From: Ceriagrion tenellum
Lineage: Eukaryota; Arthropoda; Insecta; Odonata; Coenagrionidae
DNA: 64,000 nt
Direction of reading: 5' to 3'
Assembly: GCA_963169105.1 (NCBI GenBank)
Contig: OY720642.1
Span: 21,260,965 to 21,324,964, forward strand
In this document: in pieces, positions 12,591-22,740 of the stretch
Layout: the number at the start of each line of letters is the position of its first letter
How positions within the stretch are numbered: position 1 is the first letter of the stretch
The notes under the pieces: generated by a model
Seen by the model: the letters and a program-made list of their open reading frames with translations, nothing else
Told to the model about the DNA's origin: nothing
Database searches by the model: none
Program-made: the position numbers and the translations under genes

Positions 12591-13560
12591 TCGCTGGCAG
12601 CAAGAAAAAGATGTAAAAAAATGTCAATGAGATAAATATTTGGGTAGGAGTGACAAATTAGCCAGCGCTTAGCATCAATGATTTTCTAGTCTTGAAACTA
12701 GAAGTATATGTTATTGCATTGGCATATCCTCACACAAACATTCCGACACTGAAATGATGGTACACTGAAATTGCTCGAGTGAAGTTCTTGCATAATATAT
12801 AATTTAATGAGAGATATTCCACAAAAGATCATTTAATTTGATCTAATTTAGAACAAAATAATGTGAAACCTTTTTATATAGTTAATAGAAAAGAAAAATG
12901 TAAATAACAAACATGGAAATTGAAGGATCCGGAGAAGTAGGTCAGGAGCTCCTATTCATTAGGTAATCTCTTCCCCATTAGCAAATTAAATTTCGTTAAA
13001 TAATTAAGTTACTTTTTTAATCAGTCACCAAATATTTTTACTTCACTAACTTTTAAGAAACAATTATAAAACATCACCTTTCATATTAAAATAATATTAA
13101 AAAATTCTATTGCACGAGACTGGCAGTGGATGTAGCAGAATTCAAAGGTGGAATCTATCGTAAAGAGCATGACACATACACACATGCAAGAAGTTGGATA
13201 CAAAGAAATGGGATACAAAGAAATAGCTGCAATGGATAAATCTGATATCAGTTTACGAAAGAGGCATTTGAAAAACCAATGAATAACTACATATAAAATC
13301 AATGAATAACTACCAGCAAAGTAAAAAAACATAGCGAGGAACAATGAGTTGAATTCTAAAGATTGTAGAAGAAGAGTATCGTAGTATATTTGGTAGAGAT
13401 AATATCATCTAGATCTGCTTCATTTGGCTTTCCTTTAGTTTTACAATAAGCTATGAAAGAACATATGGTGTTAATATAAAGTTAAGAGTTTGCTTTTGCG
13501 GAGCAATATTGCTCGAGGTATATGGAATTGAAGTAGATACGTTTTTGTAAGATTCGAAAC
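12591..13560. other. AT-rich sequence with two minor tandem repeats
   Basis: Two tiny direct repeats are visible: ggatacaaagaaat twice in tandem near 13196-13225, and caatgaataacta twice near 13277-13311. Otherwise no gene or element. Confidence 0.5.
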
Positions 13561-13830
13561 AGATATTGGGGAAAGGAAATTGTGGAGGCCGACAGGTAAG
13601 AACGATGAAGAAGAAGGTGATTAATTTCTCACAGGAAAGCTTACGTATACGTAGGAACAGTTAAAATGCTCGGAATCGCAGAAATGTAATGTATAATGTA
13701 AGCCATTATCAAGAGCTGTACGCAATTACAGATGGTCCAGAATAGCAACAGATGGGGAAGGTTGGAGGACTGTCAACCATTATTAGGATTGAATGACCAA
13801 TGCCAATGATGAGAATAGCACAAGTGGGAC
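13561..13830 (+). pseudogene. 3' relic of a non-LTR retrotransposon (RTE/R1-like)
   Basis: The segment at about 13735-13815 translates in part as an Ala-Thr-Asp-(x)-(x)-Gly-Trp-Arg type stretch, common at the C-terminal end of RTE/R1-like LINE proteins. It ends with ggattgaatgaccaatg, which resembles ggaattgaacgaccaatg at the end of the LINE fragment near 22675. Upstream bases (13600-13735) are too eroded to read. The relationship is by eye only. Confidence 0.35.
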
Positions 13831-15990
13831 TACTGTAAAGGTCATATTAAGTTATCAGCGGAGTCGATAATCTAACGTGCTAAAGGTCTTCATCATACCA
13901 ATTTAAAAAATAGACATACTATAGCCCATATGACAGATAAGGCCTTAAAGTAAAGATCATATATTGATCATGTGTAGTATCTTGATTCAACCTCTCAAAT
14001 TTGGAAATTGCTACACTTTTTAAGTTCACTTTTCAGCTGAAATTCGCGTATTTGATCTCAAGAGAATTCTTTGCTAGAAAATATCAAGCAGACTTCAAAC
14101 TTTTTCCATTCATCTTTTACGATATGAACATCTCATATCTTCTGCTCATTCCTCCTCTTAAAGCATCGTCTTCAACTTTGGCACTATCGTCCCTTAGGAA
14201 GTTTTCCGTATTTGCTCTTCTCAATACTGCATTTTCTCTATTGCGAGTCAAAATTGTACACTCACTTCATCGTAATATTATTTACGTCCTTATTCTCTCT
14301 ACAAAGTTGTGCATAGCATTTTTTTCAATTTGAGAATCTCTTTCTTGCTGCATAACGTCTGAGGGAAAGGATAGGGTATCTTTAAGAAACGAGAAAGGTG
14401 CTATTTTTTGACTGATTAAAGGAGAGCAAAATTAATGCTAATTTTCATTTTTATCAATTTATTTCTTAATACAATTAAATTAAAAGTATATCTTCCCGTA
14501 CAAGTATATTTTAATCCTCTTTATTTTTTTATGTACCATTGATAAATATAATGTTGTAATCACATATTGAAATAAAAAGACTACTATAACTACTATACAG
14601 TTAAAGTCTGCAACCTTGTATTAAAAAAGGCACATATTTGTAAAGAAAAATAATAATTCTTTGCTTACAGTATGTATTAAAAGCCACTTACAGCATAAAA
14701 ACTGTTATAATATCACGTGGTATTACTTTTGTAGCGTATGAACTGTACATGCAACCTAAAAACCGCTTTTACCAAAAATTTCGAGATCATTTCTGGATAG
14801 AATTTTTATATGTGATATTAAATTAAACCTCACGGACGCTTAATAATGAAGTCTACGGCATAAACAGTCGTGGAGTTCTAAAGATAAAATATTGTTGGCA
14901 TTTATTTTCAGTAATACAAGTATATCTATTTTTCATGTAAGAAGGAAAATAATTTCATCTTATGAATCTGTCACGTCTACCGTCACTAGATAGATGAGAA
15001 TATTTGTTCAATATGAGTGACGGAATTAGTAGGGGAATAGGTCCACCGTCCTTCTGAAAGTTTTGCACAACTACCACATTATAACTTGAGACATGTGTAC
15101 TGCAATGACAACCTCGCACTAGTAAGTCACCGGGTAAATGTAAGATTAGTACCACCGTTGGCTCAAATACTGCGGCCAAGAAATAACGATGCTGCGTTCT
15201 TTAATATTAATTTTACCGATTAATTAATTCACCATTTTGATGCATAGTATAATTACATGCATCACGTTGGCCTGCTTGATTAAGTTCAACTAAATGGAAT
15301 AACGTGTACAAAACATACTCAATGATCGACAAAACTTAAACTAGATGAATTGCGGAAGTCACAAACGTTTTATCGATCACTATGGCGTCCTTCGACCGTG
15401 TGAAACATTAGCTTTTTGATATTATGTTAAAATATACTCAGTCGAATTATATATATTTACTCTAGTTCATATAAGTAATTTCATTATACACATGACTTAA
15501 ATGAGATAACAATTAATGCAGAGTTATGTATATTATGAAAATTTTCTAGGTATTTCTTCTGTAAATTGTAGTATGGTGAATATCAAGTAACTATTCATAT
15601 AATTTCTCACTTCGCATAAAAACTCAGCTCAGTGAAATTAGAGGAATACATATTCACACATTTTATCATTCAACGAAATTATTGAAATATACTACTTAAT
15701 GATTCCTCCTAAGAACTAGTCATCTTCGTCTTTTGAGCAGATTAGGTCTCGGTATTCCTTAATTGAGCAGATTGGGTTCATTATATTTCCTTTTCCAATT
15801 GATACATGCGATATATATCTCAATCCTCCAATCAATTTTCATGAAATTACTCCCGGTTGTCTCTCAACCAGCGAGGGTTTATTTCTTTGCTCAAGATTCC
15901 TTTCTTTCGCCAACGAAGAAAATAAGAGCTCCAGAGAGACAGAAAATATAGGGAAAGAAGTCGAAATATATTCATGCAGGTAATGGGGCA
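13831..15990. other. AT-rich sequence, no gene seen
   Basis: A 110-codon plus-strand frame at 14001-14333 gives a Phe/Leu/Ser-rich product with no family resemblance. No RNA gene or element recognised. Confidence 0.5.
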
Positions 15991-17160
15991 ATATTTCCAC
16001 TCCCCTTTTGCCATCGTCGTGAGCCCGACGGGTCTATGAACTCCACTGAGATGGCGAGGTAGAATTTTCATGCGAAGGAGGAGGAGTGGTTGGAACACGA
16101 GAAGCGAAATTGGGAAGGAAATGAAGAAAGGGTGATGGAAAAGAGAGTTGGTGAGGAAGAGGGATTTCAAAAGGGATTTGGGGAGGGGATTAAGGGTTCT
16201 GAGGTGGATTGAAAAGAAATGGAATGGAGTGTAAGAGGCTATTAAGGATATCTACAGGTAAATACAACCCGGAAAACCATTATAAAGGCGCAAACCAGTC
16301 ATGAAGAAGGGTGGGAATAGGAAAATGAATTGAGGCTGGAAAAAACCAAAGTGTTCTGACGGATTTGTGCCGCAATTAGTGTTTGAATGATGAATAGTAA
16401 GTTGGACAAAACACTTTTGTACCAATTTACATCACTGCCTGTAACACTATTTTACTTAGTTTATGCCAGTACAAGGGGTCCAGAGTGAGATAAATATGAT
16501 ATTCTCCGTGTGGTTCTAAAATTCGCTCTGTCTGATTTCAAATTTGTGTGCAGTTTGTGAGTTTTACCGTCCACCAAACTTGTACCTCTGAGTGTTAAAT
16601 TACGTATTATAGTCACTTACAAAAGATATTAACAAAAGTAGCAGTTACTTATGGTATTTTGCTAAGTTGTTGCTTTGAATCCATCCATTAAGGGCTCCAA
16701 ATGCAGACGGCGTATTTGGGTGGTGATGTAAGTAGAAAAAACGAAAAGGTTTTGCTTGGGGGGATTGGAGCGCCATAGAAGAAGAATGGGAAGAAATTTT
16801 GAATGCGTTCGTAAGGAATCAAGAAAACAGATAAGGATAAAATGGCAAAATGACAGGGCGAAGATACGAGGAGGGAGAGCGGGAGGGGTTTTGGGAGATC
16901 AGTAGCCGGCTGAGGAGGAGGAGGTGACGAGGAATTGAGTTGCAGAATGATTGAGAGACGGCACCATGGCGATGGGATGAGGAACCGGGTTATGGTAGTT
17001 TGAGGAGCGGTACATATCGCATTGAGATGAAAAAGAAAGGGAAGCCGGGGGACGTCACGAGTGATTGAGAAACTGGAAAATCAATGTTATCAGGTTGATC
17101 TGATAAAATATCGCCGAATATTTTCATATTCCTTGTTCCCGAATTTTCGTATTTTGAATA
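15991..17160. other. Two purine-rich stretches in AT-rich DNA
   Basis: The plus strand is purine-rich at about 16060-16240 and again at about 16740-17050 (gaggaggaggaggtgac-type sequence near 16913). A 107-codon minus-strand frame covers the first. These resemble weaker versions of the islands elsewhere. No gene called. Confidence 0.4.
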
Positions 17161-17550
17161 ACATAACAAGATGGCTTCCAAATGGAGTATATACTACAGA
17201 ATTAATCTCAAAAGCTTTGATTCAGAATCAAGTTGGCTAAAATTTAATCAAGAACTCTCAGAGTTCACAATGACGAATGTGATCAAGTTCGTCAAATGGG
17301 ATAGATTCGTTTGTTGCTTAAGCTACCCAATAAGGAATTCTTTGTTAAGTAAAAAACATACCTGAAAATTGAGGAATATAATTGTAAGGCAATAGTAAGT
17401 TGTTAACTTGTTTATTTCATCTAGGTGTTGTTGCCGTTGCTATGATAACTAATATAATACGTTAAAATATCACTAAAGATTGTCTGATTTCCGAATGAAG
17501 ATAATACCATTAACTTATGAAAGATCTTAGCTTTTCACGGCGTATCTGCT
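17161..17550. other. AT-rich sequence, no gene seen
   Basis: A 64-codon frame at 17171-17365 has no recognisable product. Confidence 0.5.
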
Positions 17551-17701
17551 GGATAGATGTTTCTCGAATGTTCATACAGGTAGGCAGTTCCATACGTTCC
17601 GACGTTTCAGAACCTCTGAAGATGAAGAGCAAGTAGTTCTCCGAAACGTCGGGACCTATGGATCTGCTTACTCGTAGGAACACCCGAGAAACATTTATCC
17701 A
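17551..17701 (+). mobile_element. Fold-back element with hammerhead-like motif (copy B)
   Basis: About 60 bases at each end (17551-17611 and 17641-17701) are inverted repeats of each other with roughly ten substitutions. The outer ends read tggatagatgtttctcg and, reverse-complemented, tggataaatgtttctcg. The inner ends are gacgtttc on both arms. The 30-base centre carries CTGAAGA at 17616-17622, and GAAA lies at 17643-17646, so the hammerhead-like motif spans the centre and the inner part of the right arm. No flanking target duplication is obvious. The arrangement matches the elements at 4.5 and 43.2 kb although the arm sequences differ, suggesting separate subfamilies of one type of repeat. 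Confidence 0.65.
17616..17653 (+). ncRNA. Minimal hammerhead ribozyme-like motif
   Basis: CTGAAGA (17616-17622) is followed by one base and a hairpin whose arms (GAAGAG and TTCTCC) pair with one mismatch, then GAAA (17643-17646). Stem III is only A-C with G-U (17646-17649), and C17650 is the predicted cleavage base. Stem I can form with CCT (17613-17615) and GGG (17651-17653). This matches the minimalist hammerheads reported from metazoan Penelope-like elements; activity is unproven. Confidence 0.5.
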
Positions 17702-17954
17702 CCATTGTCTTAATTTTATAACCTTTGAATCAGGCGTTTGGCGCAGAAGAAAATCAAGAATGAATTAAATATACCCAGTGATAGAGAAATATTTGTGAGT
17801 TAACGAGTAAATACGTAATATCCTACCAGTATCTACATTACCAATAGTAGAAGAAAATATTTTTTGGATATAAAGTTCAGAGGAGAAGCGGAAATAAATA
17901 AGCTTGCTCAAACCTAGAAATCACTTCTTAATTTAGTCCATGAGATAATTAGAT

Positions 17955-18000
17955 ATTGAATGAGGCTAAATGCATTTCCATGCATTCAGCCTCATTCAAT
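17955..18000. repeat. Near-perfect hairpin, 21-bp arms, 4-base loop
   Basis: 17955-17975 and 17980-18000 are inverted repeats with one mismatch, separated by ttcc. The arms contain gaatgaggct and agcctcattc. The stem is too short for a usual microRNA precursor, and no related copy was seen nearby. Confidence 0.85.
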
Positions 18001-18519
18001 ACAATTAAGAGCACTAAAAATACCTGCGTTTAAGCAATCAACATATCGGAATACATATTATTAAGAAAATCACCCTTTATTTCCTAGCTAATATTTTGAT
18101 TCAATAACTATTTTTAGTTCATGCTTGAATATTTCCCTGTTCTCATAAGCCTCTCTGTTCATTGAAACCAAAGAAATATGTGTACATATACGTTTGTGAT
18201 GGAAAGAGCATTTAGATCGACTTTCGCTTCCGTGAATGACGTATTGAAATTGTTTGGATATGGTAAAGTATCTCCGCAGTCACGATGCCACATTTTATGG
18301 GCATGATTCTCAATTTCACTCATTGAAGAATTTGAATAATGCATTGAAAATAATGATAGGTGGACGGAATACTCGCCAAATGAAGACAGTCTGGTGCTGT
18401 TAACATGTCGGCATGGCAAGGAGAGGGAAACTAAGAAAAATGAGAATAGATATGCACACAATGTATTATATGTTTTCCCAGAGGAAAAATATGTGTGCAC
18501 GTGCTGAAGGCACATATGT
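18001..18519. other. AT-rich sequence, no gene seen
   Basis: A 118-codon minus-strand frame (18159-18515) gives no recognisable product. Composition grades into the purine-rich island that follows. Confidence 0.45.
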
Positions 18520-19240
18520 TCAGAGAAAATGAGGCGGAACGGAAGAGGGACGCGGGCCGGATGAAAAGGGGCCGGAGAATAAGAAACGTGCGAGGAAGGA
18601 GGAAATGAGAGGAGGGGACGCTTCGAACGAAGAAGGCGCGAAATCGGAATGGAAAAGGGCGGAGGGAGGAGGCCAGGGAAATGACTATTGGAACCTAAGG
18701 GTATGCAATCGGCAGGGGGAAAATGTTATGCCGAGGGAGAAGCTGGGACGAGGGGAAGGAGGTTGGTCGGATAGGAGGTATTCGAGGAGAGAACAAACCA
18801 GCTTTGACGGGCTGGAGGGAAGAGGCGAGGCCTCTCCAGGATTTTTAAGGGAGTGGGAGTTTGGAGGATTCCAGGCCGATACTGTGGGTGGGAGGGGAAG
18901 TGAGGGAAGGCGTGGGATTGGAAGGGCTATTGAAGGACGGAGATAGGGGGTGTGGAAATATCGGAGGCTTGTAAAGGGCGTGTGTGGGTGGGTGGGGTGG
19001 ATGGGATTAGGAGGGAAATCTCACGGAGGAGAAGCTCTCGAGAAGGAGAGAAGAAATGGATTTGGGGAACTGCCTCGGATTCGTTAGCATAGCGCTCGAC
19101 GCGAGCAGAGGAGTAAAGTGCGGCGGATGAACCCAAGGGTTTGGCTGGAAAAGTGTTTGCAAGGAGGTGGGAGGGTTTTTTTTCCTCCTCTGCCCTGCAC
19201 ACTCTTGAAGCGGGGAGGGTAAACACGGATTGCCTTCGCC
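18520..19240. other. Purine-rich GC island 5
   Basis: About 700 bases in which the plus strand is overwhelmingly G and A. The bias leaves frames open on both strands (113 codons plus, 118 codons minus); their translations are low-complexity Gly/Glu/Arg-rich or Ser/Pro/Leu-rich. A G-quadruplex motif lies at 18886-18906. No exon boundaries or domains are visible. Confidence 0.5.
18886..18906 (+). other. G-quadruplex-forming motif
   Basis: Four G runs (3, 3, 4 and 3) are separated by loops of 1, 1 and 6 bases, which satisfies the usual G3+N1-7 rule. It lies inside the purine-rich island. Confidence 0.7.
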
Positions 19241-20100
19241 AAAAAAAAGAAACAACTTCAAGAAAGAGGTGCCCAGAAATCAATATTAACTCTCACAAAC
19301 TGAATTGTACATTTGTGTAAATTTCTCGGGTTTGCCACCGGGTAAGATATTCATAGGCAGCCGACAGTACAGTTATATGAATTGTACAGTTATATGAAAA
19401 TATAATTAAGCTCTTCAGTGAAATCTTACCAAAAATCCTAATTTTTTCATGGATGCATACACAATTATGTGAAATCTCCGAAAAGTAAATGTTAAATCTT
19501 AATCAATTTCATTCAGTTTGTTTACGTTAAAACTCCAAGGTTAAAATTTTCACTTTAACACATTAAAACAACCCCGAAAAATAATTACGTCCCAGGGTTA
19601 TTTACTAAATGCACTTTATGGCGGTTGATTGGAATAGGCAAAATTGAGATTTATAAAGGCACTGAGGTTTTTATGTGACATAATTTATAAGTTGTGCATA
19701 GCAGAATACTAATTCCGCAGTAGCTACTGGGGAAGAAATGTATTCTTCAGGATTCACTTAGTCATTACGTAGATATGTACATGAATCTACTTACACTTCG
19801 TCTACGTTCCTATTCTTTAGGGATCTAAGAAGAGACTTCAACAGCATCAGTGACAATACTTGCTTTTCACGCATATTTAAAAAATTTTCTGAGGATAATA
19901 ATGGGAATTATCAAGTATTAAAATTAGTTTTCTCAACATTGATGTCAACACGGCAGTGCACTTCACTGAGTTGAAAATGGTAAACACATGATAAATTATC
20001 TGGGATTTCTCGCATTCACATTCACGATTAAGAGGAAACCGGAGTTCTAACCTTCTTACCCACGAAGAGACCCCCTTCTCAAAAAATCCAAGTTTTATTC
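19241..20100. other. AT-rich sequence with a 17-bp tandem repeat
   Basis: gtacagttatatga occurs at 19367-19380 and again at 19384-19397, a two-copy 17-bp tandem. Nothing else recognised. Confidence 0.5.
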
Positions 20101-20412
20101 TCGTCATTCCTTCCCCTCAACTGTTACCTCCCTCATTTCCCCCTCTCCCCATTCCATAAAACCCCCTCCTCCTCCCCTTTGGGAGTGCCAATCCCTGTTC
20201 CCTCAATCTTCTCCAAAGAACCTTCCATTCCTCTTCTCTCTTATAACGAAGTTTTTCGCTCCACACAAAATACGCTTCATAATTTTTCTTCCTAACCCCA
20301 TGCTCCTTCCAAACGACGCCGCCTCCTTTGCCACCAGTTTATTTTTCTCCCTCAGTCCCGCCCGAACCCGCAGTCTCTCTCTAAACCTTTTACCCTTTAA
20401 GGATGATTCCAA
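20101..20412. other. Pyrimidine-rich stretch
   Basis: The plus strand is C/T-rich from about 20100 to 20400. A 69-codon minus-strand frame is a by-product of this bias; no gene called. Confidence 0.4.
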
Positions 20413-21556
20413 CGTGAAATGATGCCGCCATTATTTTGTTTTTCTTTACTTTTCATTCATAAAATAAGTGTTCTTTACATTCCAGCTTAAAAAATTCTTC
20501 AATTTTTGCAACTTGTTTTCCACAATTAAAACTAGAAATTACAAAGACATTAAGTCGTAAATGGTATGAACATTAGAAAATATATTATTTAAATGTATAT
20601 TAATATTTTCAACAAACCATTTATTTATGATAATCTTTCACAAAAATTTGTATTACAAGAACATTATTCCAAAAATTATGCAAAAGTTAAGAAAGAGGGA
20701 CAAACTCATTGGTGAAGGAATCGATGGTTCTTTCTCTTTTGGAAAATGGATGTAATTATGTAAGCCTAAACGCGCCATTTAAATAGAAAAGAACTGCTAT
20801 TGGCTTGATAGGCCAGGAATTTCTTCCATAAAAATCGTTTCAATCGCTGCTCACTCTACTTAATCAACACATTTAAGTGTTCATCCTTGTTGCTAAGGTA
20901 TGACTTCAGCGAAAGCCATATGTATTAAATGGCTCGAATGAAAAGGGTCTCATTCTCATCAACTCATGGAGCTGCTCGAAAGACTTTAGAAGCCCACCAC
21001 ACTTCCGGAGTATCTCCTTTTAGTCTTATCGGGCATAAAATTAGGGAAGGTGAGCAAAAAATTAGGCCGTTTGCGATATTCAGGGAAAGTGGGAGAATTA
21101 CTGAAGGACGGATTATATGTGGATTGAATGGAGTGCGGAGAAAACCCTGGTGCCGACTCTAACTACGGAAAAAGGATGCGATGGGATCCACAGCTTTACG
21201 TTCCACCTGACGAATGCAGTGCTGCACTCGATGGGCTCTCTACATAGTAAAGAAATAGGGATGATTACGTCTGTTACTTCTGTTATCCTTTGACAAAAAA
21301 GACAATTGTCTACCTAGCACTCAAAATGACACTGATGAGTCCATAAACATGGAATAAAGACTTTTGATGCACTTTTGATCGTCTTTTACAAAAAATAAGC
21401 GTCTTATGGTAATAAGTTTCCGAACTTGCTGATACACAGCGTGATGTTTTTAAGACACGTATAGTTTGACACCGATATTATACAGAACCATTGGACAATT
21501 AGTGGGATCAGTTCGGGTAGCAGGTTGGATTCCATAGTCCAGAGAATTTTGTCCGT
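20413..21556. other. AT-rich sequence, no gene seen
   Basis: A 77-codon plus-strand frame at 20929-21162 is unrecognised. A hammerhead-like start (ctgatgagtcc near 21333) was examined and rejected. The bases next to 21557 may belong to the body of the tRNA-like repeat that follows. Confidence 0.45.
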
Positions 21557-21629
21557 CATTAGGTCTCAAACCTACGACCCTTTGAATGGGAGACGAACAT
21601 GCTACCACTGGGTCACCCCGGCCCTAAGG
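21557..21629 (-). repeat. tRNA-like head of a probable SINE
   Basis: Reading the minus strand from 21629, a box A-like stretch tgacccagtggtagcatg is followed after a tRNA-like spacing by a box B-like ggtttgagacc. That is the split internal promoter of RNA polymerase III. The acceptor ends do not pair well and box B departs from the consensus, so this is a tRNA pseudogene or SINE head rather than a working tRNA. The SINE body may continue to about 21485. No target duplication was found. Confidence 0.5.
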
Positions 21630-21825
21630 GTGGACGAACTGTTTTTTGTCGCATTCCTGGACGTGAATGTTTTTGTTGACAAATAGACAATGTTGAGTGT
21701 AACCAGTTGCTCGGGTTGGTGCAAAAACTCGTAATGGATTACAATGACGAACAAATTATTCACTAACTTAACGAGAAGCATGTAATCACAACGTGAATGA
21801 GAGACAGAAGAAAAAATAGAAGCAA
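21630..21825. other. Spacer
   Basis: No recognised feature. The last 50 bases could be the eroded upstream part of the LINE fragment that follows. Confidence 0.4.
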
Positions 21826-22740
21826 AAGGTTACTAAGGAGTGAGACAAGGATTCAACCTCTCACCAGCACTGTTCACCATGGTACTTTGAGGAGGCAAAA
21901 AGAGAAAAAGAAGGAATTGGCCAGAGCTGAATAAGATTGACGGGGAAGAAATAAACATGCTCCGCTTCCCAGACGACATCGCAGTCATAACAGGAAATCG
22001 CGGTGATTTTAAAAGGTCACAAAACACAATGGACCATGTTCTCCATGAATTCAGAACGAAAAGAAATTAGACACAGACTAAAATACTGGCGTGCGGTAGA
22101 GAAAATCTGAATGCAGAAACAACCCTGAGAGGAGAGAAATTAGAGAAAGTAGATTCCTTCACCTATCTTCGAAGTACAACGGATAGCATGCGAAAAATCG
22201 CCAAAACTAAGAAGGCTTTCATGGGAAAAAGACAAATGCTCTACTCAAAGAAGATAGAACAACAAACCAGGAAACAGTGTGAAAAAATTAGTATGGAGCG
22301 TAGCATTCTATGGATTGGAAGCATGGACGATTGGAAAAGCAGACCAGAGTAGATTAGAAGCCTTCGAAACCTGGTGCTAGAGGAAAGCGCTGAAGATGAA
22401 GATGAAGAAGAAGGACAAAGAAGTGATGAGGTTTTTATAAGAGTTGAAGAGGAACGGATCAAGTGAAAAATTATACAAAATAGAAGAACCATGTGGATCG
22501 GACAATCCCTAAGACACGATAAGTTTGTGAATAACATAACTGAAGGTAAAATGCAGGTAAAAGTACCCAGATGAAGACACAGAAAAAGTTCATAGACCAA
22601 ATAATGAGGAAGGAAAATAGAAAAAGCTACCTGGAAGTAAGGAAACTAGCATTCTAAGGGGCAGAGAACCAATCTTGGAATTGAACGACCAATGAATATC
22701 AAATAGTAGAAAGCGCTGAAACCTATTACTATTTGTTTAT
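21826..22740 (+). pseudogene. 5'-truncated reverse transcriptase of a non-LTR retrotransposon
   Basis: Translated piecewise in shifting frames, this stretch contains the reverse-transcriptase block Gly-Val-Arg-Gln-Gly-Phe-Asn-Leu-Ser-Pro-Ala-Leu-Phe (from about 21837). It also contains the catalytic-site block Phe-Pro-Asp-Asp-Ile-Ala-Val (about 21964-21985, where relatives usually have Phe-Ala-Asp-Asp). Further on come an Ala-Phe-Met-Gly-Lys-Arg-Gln type segment, Tyr-Gly-Leu-Glu-Ala-Trp (about 22308-22325) and a Trp-Ile-Gly-Gln-Ser-Leu-Arg segment typical of the C-terminal region of RTE/R1-like insect LINE proteins. Stops and frameshifts are frequent, so it is dead. The N-terminal endonuclease and the first half of the polymerase are absent. 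The end near 22675 resembles the relic at 13.8 kb. Confidence 0.75.

Noticed and set aside
21328..21365. ctgatgagtcc with a following 5-bp hairpin, resembling a classical hammerhead 5' half
   Set aside because: The sequence after the hairpin reads aataaag, not cgaaac, and no stem I could be found; a 7-base core match is expected several times by chance in 64 kb.
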